A DNA stretch of 64,000 bases from Siphonodentalium dalli (taxonomy: Eukaryota; Mollusca; Scaphopoda; Gadilida; Siphonodentaliidae), in the NCBI GenBank assembly GCA_032622095.1, contig CP136066.1:8333784-8397783 (forward strand), read 5' to 3'. This document shows, piece by piece, positions 56,234 through 64,000 of the stretch. The notes beneath the pieces are model-generated. The model did no database searches and was not told the origin of the DNA. It saw nothing but the letters and a program-made list of their open reading frames with translations. The stretch's first letter is position 1. Each line of letters begins with the position of its first letter. The position numbers and the translations under genes were made by a program.

Positions 56234-56524
56234 ATGCAGCTAATTAGAATACTGCATGACTACCATACACATGCACTACCCGATTCCGTATCAAAATTAT
56301 TCACAAACCTAGCAGATATACATAGCCATAATACTCGCTCAAAATCAAAAGGTAATCTATATCATGAATTTAAAAGGACCAAACCCTCAAAAAATGCAAT
56401 CTCAAACAAAGCCCGAGCATTATGGAATAGCCTCCCTGAAGATTGCAAATTACGCATTGAAACATGTATTGACTACCCCAAATATCTAAAAGATCACTTT
56501 ACCAATAGCTATAATGTATCATAA
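56234..56524 (+). pseudogene. LINE reverse-transcriptase C-terminus, 3' end of a truncated element
   Basis: The 96-codon frame contains LPDSVSKLFTNLADIHSHNT, RSKSKGNLY, FKRTKPSKNAISNKARALWN and SLPEDCKLR. The pattern of HNTR, then R...N.GP/ARxLWNSLP, then a short basic tail is the C-terminal end of many non-LTR retrotransposon polymerases (CR1/jockey-like group). It stops at TAA 56522-56524. About 340 bp on, a small hairpin GGGCTCTG...CAGAGCCC (56864-56900) may be the 3' recognition structure. The polymerase core is absent, so this is a 5'-truncated insertion. It splits the duplicated sequence flanking the PAN exon. Confidence 0.75.
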
Positions 56525-56862
56525 ATGACCCATATGTGTTAATCACCTTCTATATTATTCAAATTCATCAAAGGACAAAAAACAAACAAAGCACCATATT
56601 CTTAGCCCAAATCAACTGAGATCCCCTGGTAACTCAGTCACATCCTTACACATTCATTAAATTGAAATAATAATGTTTCAGGAAATCAAGTAACATATAG
56701 TTCTATTGCTTATGAGCGTATCTTCAACATATTATGCACACCACTTACCACCCCACCCCCCTCCCCCCTCCCCAACCTACATCTCTTTCTCTCTCTCAAC
56801 TGTTCTTCTCCTCTTGCACTTGCACCCACATTATGTCTATATTATAATTATTGTATTATTAT

Positions 56863-56900
56863 AGGGCTCTGACACATAAGCCATGGCTTCCACAGAGCCC
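56863..56900 (+). repeat. Small hairpin in the LINE 3' tail
   Basis: GGGCTCTG and CAGAGCCC pair around a loop that itself contains GCCATGGC. Stem-loops at the 3' end of LINE RNAs serve as reverse-transcriptase recognition sites in several clades; that role here is inference. Confidence 0.45.
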
Positions 56901-57178
56901 CATTACCATATTGTAATTTATGTATACTGAGCATTGAGTTTGATAGTAAATCATTATTGAACTTTACTATTTCCCATGATTATTTTATATTAAATGTCAT
57001 ATTGATGTGAGTTAATTCTAGCCACTCTTCAAATATTCACACACAGAGATCACTGTCTCACAGCCATATATACCCAGCGTCTTATACTTGGTATAAAGGA
57101 TGTCTATTGTAACTGTGTTATTGATATTTGGTGTCCTTCGAACAAATCCACGTACGGTACACGTACACCAGACGACAA

Positions 57179-59620
57179 TTTAATTATCGAAGGCTTCAAA
57201 ACGCGTAAACACTGTGTTAAGTGCAATATTCGATTACTGGATAGAGACCCAAAGAGTCCATTACTCAACCTATGCTAGTCATAAAAGTATAAAACGCCAT
57301 TCACATCAGGCGGCCGATAAATTATCGATGATCTCGAGCTGTTTGCTGGATAATGCCCACCCGATAAGATTAACATCAGTCTATAGTAAAACAAATTTGT
57401 TAGAGATGCATTGTCCGAATTAACGATCCCAAATTACTATTTCTTTGGCTTCGGGGGTAAAAATATTTGATTCGAGTCGATGAACCCACCCATCAAAGCT
57501 CAGAGTGATCAGATATCCATTTTTAAAGTTTGTTATTTATCGAGATGTGCAATTATTTATGGCCCAAAGAAACGTCGTCAAACGGACGGACTCGGACAAA
57601 ATTGCGGATGAAGATGGATAACTCTAAAAGCATGTGATACTCAAGTGATAAAACGGCCATATTTCGTTGAACAAATGTTGATAAAAATAACACGTTTTGG
57701 GAAATGTTGTACCATAGTTGACAGCGGTTAGCATTATTGTGTTGTAGTTAATCGATTCTGATAACTAAAGCGTATTTTGAAGAAATATTGTTGTATCTTG
57801 ATGATATGGGGACCGTCTGGTCGACTTGAGTACATTTAACAAATATTAGCCTTCGGTACATGCCAACATTATTTCAATACAACCAAACAAGTAACAATAA
57901 TAATTGACGAAATAATGGAGATATTTGAAAAAAAATTTAAATTAGCAATATTCACTACCCGGGCTTTGGGGTCTATTTTGGCAAAATCGCCCTTCCCCGT
58001 CCAATATTTGAATAATTGTTTTTTCGAAGAGAGTGCAGCACCCCCCCCCCCCCCCTCCCACCCCACAAGACCGCCCACAAAATATGAGACATTTGACTTA
58101 TTACAAACTTGGACAAGAATTGTCTCTATTATTAGAACATGGAACATTTATTTATAACAATTTTATTTTACGATACTTTTAAGTAAATTGGTTTCAACAT
58201 TTTGCGTATCTCATGTGTGTTCAGGCACAGTGATGTAAATACATCGTCCAACGAGTTAAGTCTAATTTGTTTTATTGTTGTTGCTGTTGTTTATATTGAT
58301 GGTGTTGTGTTGTTGTTATTGTTGTTATTGTTGTTTTTGTTGTTGTTGATGTTGTTGTTGTAATAAGTGTTTTCGTGAAATGACAAAGGCACATTTAATC
58401 GCGTCGTAACAGTCTTGATTGTTAAATTTACATGGAAACATAATCATCACGGTTCTCAATATCTATTCCTCGGAAATGGCGATGATATTTAACCTTCGAC
58501 CATATATCCCGTGATGGCATCAACATGGCTCATTGGAGCTTCGAAATTATGTCTACTTAATCTGGAAAGAGGCATACGATAGGTTGACAAATACACGCTT
58601 TCTGTATATGCTCTGCATAGGCTCTGAAAAAGACTTTCAATGGTCACAGCCATTTTCCAGCTGCTTTCAAGTTTTCACACAGAAATGAAACTCCTTTCTG
58701 TTCCAAAGTGTTTAAAGTTGTATTTGTATGTCCTCAATAGTTCTTTTTGTGTGACATATAATGTTCGCAGAAAGTTACTTCAAGTGTCTAATGAGCTTTA
58801 ATATTAGGGACCGTTACATAACGCTATATAGAGGCTCTTTGACACAGTGCATTATTCGGACGTGCTAATGGACCTGAATACCCATGTGAATGCCGCCGCT
58901 ACACACATATCAGGTTTATAACCAATTATATAGTCATATTGGTAGAATTCAAGCTGATGACATGCACTACTTTATATAGGGCAGAAAATCGTGTTATTCG
59001 CAGGTAACCTAGCACTCCGCAGAGACTCGGAGCCATCGGCAGAGTATCGGATTCGGAAAATAAAAAGTTGATTTCAGGATTAGTTTTTAACTTTTTTTTT
59101 ACACACACTGATGGTCAGTGACTCTAATTTCGCGATAGCACTATGAAAATCATGAAACACTGTTCTAACGATTTATGCTGCCGCTGGATCAATAGAGAAT
59201 AGGAATCGTCCCTCAAAAATACTATCGAACTCGGCAGAGAAGCAAATCGTCAGGAGCAGTAAATGGCAAATTAAATTTCCGAGCCGTGTGGATATTACTC
59301 AGTGATCATGTTTCTCTTAAACTGTTCATCAGCAAGTGGATAATCATATTTGTTCCCAGTAAAACCAATTGTGTGTCTGATTTCTACAAACATCTTATGA
59401 ATGGCATTTGAACAGGTGGTGTTGATAGGATACGAGTACATAGTATGCACGCTATCAGTATGCATGAAACCCACCCCACTGGGCAGTATATACCCGAGTA
59501 GTCAACTCGAAGCCATGCTCTACTTATTAAATATATCTGACATAATATGTGTATATATCTTGCTATTATTTTGTAAGTATATTTCTGTTTTATGGGAATA
59601 AATCTTCAATCAGTCGGGCA
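57179..59620. other. No recognisable gene; simple repeats
   Basis: A poly-C run at about 58040-58053 and a (TTG)n-type microsatellite at 58268-58363 stand out. An 80-codon plus frame at 57915-58157 and its minus-strand counterpart are driven by the C run. Other frames are short and unrecognised. Confidence 0.4.
58268..58363. repeat. Imperfect (TTG)n microsatellite
   Basis: About 30 TTG/GTT triplets with interruptions such as TTATTG and GATGTTG. Confidence 0.9.
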
Positions 59621-60019
59621 TTAACCCTTTACCCAACAGTTATGCACTGTGCCAATGCATTCTCTTATATATGCGAGTCGACCATAGGTCGCCTCGCATA
59701 TATAAGAGAATGCATTGGCTTAACACTTTAAAAAATATATAATTGTTAAAGAATGTAAGAAAAAATGGTAAAAAGTGTTAAAAAAAGATTTTTTTAGGCC
59801 AATGCATTCTCTTATATATGCGAGGCGACCTATGGTCGACTCGCATATATAAGAGAATGCATTGGCACAGGGCATAACTGTAACTATCACAATGTGGTCA
59901 AGGAGCCGGTTCCAATGATATCCATATTTGTATGGTTCTATTGAGACAGACCGAAGATATTTTAGGCTGTTGAAGCTTTATTTGGCCGGTTTTGGCCGGT
60001 TTGTTGGGTAAAGGGTTAA
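59621..60019 (+). mobile_element. TTAA-flanked palindrome MITE, subfamily A, copy 7
   Basis: TTAA at 59621-59624 and 60016-60019; ends CCCTTTACCCAACA and TGTTGGGTAAAGGG. Palindromes 59651-59719 and 59798-59866 are close to perfect. The unique arm matches 1914-2062 and, inverted, 18785-18933. It is the least decayed copy in the window and the best reference for the family. Confidence 0.9.
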
Positions 60020-60053
60020 GTACATATAATTATCGTCTGAAAACCTGCTTCAA

Positions 60054-60605
60054 GGGCACGGGTGGCTTTGGTTGTAGGTTATATGTTAGAAATAAAGGTT
60101 ACCAAATTATGGATTGCATAAATTTCCCGATAGTATGAATGCGATATTACCACAAAACACACTTTTGTGAACCGAGAATTTATTTATACATAGCACATAA
60201 AGAGTGTTCGACAAGCAAAACACCAAATACTGTGGCGATTTTTGTTTTTGGGAGAGTGATTCACGTGACTCATTCAACACCGAACTCTTGAGTGTCGAGG
60301 ATTAGCGAGCATTATATATTGGTATCTTGTAAACAATATGGTATCAAACCAAAGTTCATTAGTGAGATTTCCCCAGTGTTGAGTGTTATGCGTATCTCAC
60401 ATTATTTACGCACTGTACGGTATCATAATACGGCTTGTGCTTACTATCAAGGTGTACGATATTGACAATAACATGATATTTATACGATACTTTGATTGGT
60501 ATAAGAAAATAATTTTGTTTATCTTTTAATATTCTTCTGTTTACGGTAGTTTAACCAATGTGACTTCTTTGACAGCAATACCAATCCCGAAGGCCATCCG
60601 TATCT
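60054..60605. mobile_element. TTAA element, AGGCACGG family, about 552 bp
   Basis: The left end GGGCACGGGTGGCTTTGG follows TCAA (60050-60053, probably a mutated TTAA). The right end, read on the minus strand, is AGATACGGATGGCCTTCGGG next to TTAA (60606-60609). Terminal sequences match the 32811-33295 element; the interior is largely different. The interior carries GTGTCGAGGATTAGCGAGC (60292) and, inverted, GCTCGCTAATCCTCACCACTC lies just outside at 60777, an extra inverted pair. Confidence 0.6.
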
Positions 60606-60609
60606 TTAA

Positions 60610-61053
60610 ATATTTCATCGAAGAGATTTTTGTAGCGGTCTTGTTAGTAAACAAAAGCCTTATTATATATGACAAAAGAGCGTGCGATACGCAAAACAAT
60701 CAACACCACGGATACCCCACTATAGTGAACGTTGTGAAAATTTACACAATAGTGTTTACAACATACCGATCTAGCGCTCGCTAATCCTCACCACTCAAAA
60801 TCTCAGTGTTGGAATACATTTTATTCCACACACATTGACGTGAGGCACATGTATTCAATGGAATATCAGCCACTGTGTACATATTAGTGACCTTCCAGAT
60901 AAATGTTGGGATGTGGCAGTAGTTGGTCAAAAGAAATCACGATTATTTGTCAGCTGCAAAGTCGTGGGTAAGCCTGCACAATTTATGATGGACACCATAG
61001 CTAGTGTTTCACTTATATCAACTGAGCTATACAACAGTTTATTTTTACCCTGT
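60610..61053. other. No recognisable gene
   Basis: AT-rich; contains the inverted partner GCTCGCTAATCCTCA (60777-60791) of a word at 60297. Nothing else seen. Confidence 0.35.
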
Positions 61054-61122
61054 GCCAATGCATTCTCTTATATATGAGAGTCGACCATAGGTCGCCTCGC
61101 ATATATAAGAGAATGCATTGGC
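61054..61122. repeat. Single 69-bp palindrome module (half MITE)
   Basis: Near-perfect palindrome with one arm substitution (GAGAGTCGACC for GCGAGTCGACC), preceded by ACCCTGT and followed by CTAACAATTTTTTATCATTT as at 36943-37011. The mirror palindrome and TTAA ends are absent. Confidence 0.85.
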
Positions 61123-61382
61123 CTAACAATTTTTTATCATTTGTTTTAAATAAATGTTTCTTACAATTTTTAGGACATAAAATAAAAAAACATCCATTAC
61201 CCTACAGGGAGCCCCACACATATATAGAAGCATATAGAAGAGTGTCGTCTGCTCATGTTTGTCTGGGGCTCTGTATGGGTGAAATTATAAAATATACCTT
61301 GTCCCAGCAAAACCCAAATCCCAAATTTGTACTCTGCCTCAGGAAATCTCATTGCAACTGAAGGCACAGCCTTTTTTCCATC

Positions 61383-63320
61383 GATATAGGTGGAAAAGTC
61401 ATTCACCACAGTATGCCAATATCAGAACATAATGTTGCTGTTAATCTTGGAGTTGACATGATGATCACACATAAGTGCATAGTAGATTTACCTGGAAGAA
61501 CATTTATCATGAACGGCCATGAAATTGAAATGATCTGGATGTCCAACAACGGAAGCTATAGAGTAGCAGTATGCCAAATCACAAATATTCCACCCAGAAG
61601 TGAGATGGTTTTAACCTGTCATGTGTTTACCGAAATGTCATGATATGAAAGGTGAAATACATGTACCTATTCTTAACACCTCTTTGGAAGAAAACGTCAT
61701 CGCCCCAGGCACCATCATATGCAGAGTAAGTAACATTCGGTGCTTGACGATGAGCCCACCCCATCTCAGCTGAGCCGAGGGAGCTCCCTGATCATGTAGG
61801 ATATTTGTTTGAGCTATCAAAAGCCGAACTAACAAAATCACAAGCTGACTCTTTGTTGTCATTTCGAAGAGGTATGGCCACATATATGCTAAGTCAGATC
61901 TTGACTTGGGTCGTACAAATTTTGTTAAACATAAGATCATAACAGAAAATAATCACCCCTTAACGGAACCACCCAGGCGGTTGCCTTTCCATCAAAGAGC
62001 AGAATCCGAGAAAATATTAGATAATAAGTTGGAACATGATGTGTGTCGCCTATCTCAAAGTCACTGGGCTGCTGGTATAATGCTTGTGAAAAATGCACGA
62101 TGGCTATGTGTAGATTATCGCCGCCTCCCGAGATCGAGGAATCATTAACTCAAATGGCTGGCGCACAATGGTTTTCAACTTTGAACCTTTGCTATGGTTT
62201 TTGGCAGTCGAAGTTGAAGAAAGTGACAAGCCAAAGACAGATTTTGTCACTCGGTCAGGTTCACATGAGTATAATGTTATGCCATTTGGACTTTGTTCTA
62301 AACTGGAAAACATGTCTACTTAGACGATATAACTGCATTTGGAAAATCATTTGAAGGGATGTGTGTCTGTTTAGAAGCAATCTTTGAACGACCTCCCCAA
62401 GCTGGCCTCAAATTAAAGGCATCAAAATGTAACCGCTTTGCTAAACGAGTCTCCTATCTTGGACATGTAGTGTCTGCAAAAGGAGTTGAAACTGACCCAC
62501 ATAAAGTTGAGGCAGTTAAGTGTTGGCCAGTTCCCACTAGTATTACCCATACTACATCTTTTGTTTGCTTAAGTAGCTACTACAGACAATTCATTAAACG
62601 TTTTGCTTCTGTAGCAAAGACACTTCATGACCTTACACGAAAATGTACAAAATGTTTATGGAATTAGGTGTCAATGTACACACTCTGGATACATTGTCTC
62701 TGCCCCTATTCTTGCTCATCCACATTTTGAAGATTCCTTCATTCTTGGCACTCAGATTGTTGATGGGGTTGACAGATCCATAGCATTTGTAGGTATGTTC
62801 CTCTCAAAAAGTGAAATAAATATTGTGTCACAGTTGCTTGCAGTTGTCTTTTTCGCCAAATACTATGTCCACTTCCTGTATGGAGAAAGTTCAAATAAGA
62901 ACATCCCATGGATCACTTCAATGGCTCATGAAATTCAAAGACCATGAGGGTCAGATAGCAAGATGGATATATAGACTTTCTATTTTTGACATGGAGATCG
63001 AACATCGCCTTGTCACACAACACATGAATGCTGATGGCTTAAGCCGCATTCCTTGCAAACAATGTAGTCGAAATGAGGAGCACACAAAGGTTACTGCACT
63101 CGCTGTCCCAGCTTCTTTGTGTGGCCCTGCATGTTACGAATTTTAAAAATTCCAAGGGGAGGACCTTGTTCTTCAAAACGTTACTAAATGGGTAACTGAA
63201 AAATGTTTCCCAACATAAAATGACATGCCATTAAGTCTTTGTGGGCACAGAAACAACTTCTCCTTATTTAAAATGTTATTCTTTATCGGAAGTGGAACAG
63301 AGACGGTACCATAAGGTGAC
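61383..63320 (+). pseudogene. Gypsy-type LTR retrotransposon pol remnant (protease, RT, RNase H)
   Basis: In order on the plus strand: a retropepsin tail (NLGVDMM, then IPPRSEM near 61605); the reverse-transcriptase N-terminal part (PRRLPFHQRAE, 61968; CVDYRRL, about 62108); QWFSTLNLCYGFWQ; MPFGL (62279); the catalytic YLDD at 62317-62328; YLGHVVS; SYYRQFIKRF; then RNase H remnants (APILAHPHFEDSF; DGLSR near 63030) and a short linker to about 63320. Metaviridae/Gypsy order is clear. At least five frame changes or stops (near 61640, 61900, 62146, 62311, 62667, 62945) inactivate it. Integrase, gag and LTRs are not identifiable, so it is a truncated dead copy; clade is undetermined. Confidence 0.85.
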
Positions 63321-63330
63321 GTGCAACCGG

Positions 63331-63460
63331 GGGTATAAACTAGCCGAGAGGTCTAACGACTGCACGCCATAAACAGGAATCTAATTCCGACTCGTGGGTT
63401 GCCCAGATGCCCAAGGGGATTTTAGTGTCTGGGTTGATTCTACACTAACCCACACACATA
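63331..63460 (+). mobile_element. Possible tRNA-derived SINE head
   Basis: TAGCCGAGAGG at 63341 fits the polymerase III A-box consensus, and a weak B-box-like TAATTCCGACTC follows 41 bases later, the spacing found in tRNAs. The arms do not fold into a convincing cloverleaf, so it is not called as a tRNA gene. It starts a few bases after the Gypsy remnant ends. Confidence 0.35.
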
Positions 63461-64000
63461 TACTGCACCAAATATGATGTCAGGATAGCATACTTCATAT
63501 ATTATATATTTTCTGCATGTACATGTGGCCCAGATGGGATCCAGTTGGAAATTGACAGTAGGATACCCCCTCCTCACAACAGACACCCTCCAGCCACACC
63601 CATGTTACTGTCCCCTGGTAGAATGGTAGCAAACAGCTAATGCAAACGGAGATTGGGTGAAAGTTGAAACACAGATGTTTGACAGTGTATATATAATTCA
63701 TTAAAAAACTATACAAACAGTAATTTATATCAACATTCACTCACACAGAGATCATCTTTACACAGTTTTACTATATCTGGTCAGCTAAAATAAACCAAAG
63801 TCAATAAATATGTCACCAGAAGCAGTACTGAAATCTGCCACTTGAATACCGGTATATGGGATGGAGACTTGTGAGGTTTTCCTAATGACTTTGGCTGTAA
63901 TTCCCTTGTGACATTCAACTCCTGACATTCGACCCATGTCGTCACGTCCATGTATGACAACAAAACTATATGTAGCTATATAAGTAAACATATGTTGTCA
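63461..64000. other. Unrecognised; minus-strand frame reaching the window edge
   Basis: Two overlapping minus-strand frames (63785-63991 and 63781-63963) run almost to the window end. One reads VVIHGRDDMGRMSGVECHKG and on to SGDIFIDFGLF with no family I know; the other ends in a hydrophobic LLLVTYLLTLVYF. One could be an exon of a gene extending past 64000, but there is no strong splice acceptor or other support. Confidence 0.2.

Noticed and set aside
57915-58157. Proline-rich small protein
   Set aside because: The proline and glycine runs come from a C homopolymer; both strands are open across it.

Overview
The window looks like AT-rich nuclear DNA of an animal, most likely a marine invertebrate and probably a mollusc. 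Reasons: spliced-gene signals (an acceptor before a terminal exon, a GTAAGG donor after a first exon, AATAAA signals); an IgGFc-binding-protein-type extracellular domain and a PAN/apple-like secreted protein, both families known to be expanded in molluscs; decayed LINE and Gypsy pol pieces; tRNA-derived SINE heads; many short inverted-repeat elements; and several minisatellites. The phylum is inference. Nothing looks bacterial: no operons, no ribosome-binding-site-led genes, no CRISPR. Most open frames longer than 60 codons fall in repeats or do not look coding.

Genes are few. (1) A terminal exon of an IgGFc-binding-domain protein, minus strand, 15164-13900. (2) A first exon of a secreted PAN/apple-like protein, minus strand, 55771-55481. 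(3) A decayed C2H2 zinc-finger exon, plus strand, 38327-38811. Retroelement coding remains are LINE C-terminal fragments (54398-54850 minus, 56234-56524 plus, possibly 41190-41385) and a Gypsy-type pol pseudogene (61383-63320 plus).

Layout. 1-13 kb: dispersed repeats, two members of a TTAA-flanked palindrome element, and a zone (5056-12661) bounded by inverted CGTGG-rich ends with a tandem duplication at each end. 13.7-15.2 kb: the IgGFc-type exon. 15.86-17.1 kb: a 45-bp minisatellite joined to a dispersed repeat. 17.4 kb: a SINE head whose A-box half is repeated four times. 18.8-30.8 kb: more palindrome elements, a 7-kb spaced inverted repeat (20.7/28.0 kb), a degenerate minisatellite in opposite orientations, and a 69-bp array. 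32.7-35.0 kb: a 38-bp array with a cleanly nested TTAA element. 37.1-41.1 kb: a candidate 4-kb TTAA element with long inverted arms enclosing the zinc-finger remnant. 43.03-53.13 kb: a 10.1-kb, 50-bp-unit minisatellite with nested higher-order repeats (2,485 and 646 bp). 54-64 kb: LINE and Gypsy debris, the PAN exon, another complete palindrome element and a second TTAA element.

The most unusual content is a modular transposable element whose body is two 69-bp near-perfect palindromes in mirror orientation between TTAA/CCCTTT-type ends (eight full, diverged or half copies), and the 10-kb hierarchical minisatellite. The genes do not form a visible pathway; the window is mainly a record of repeat activity.
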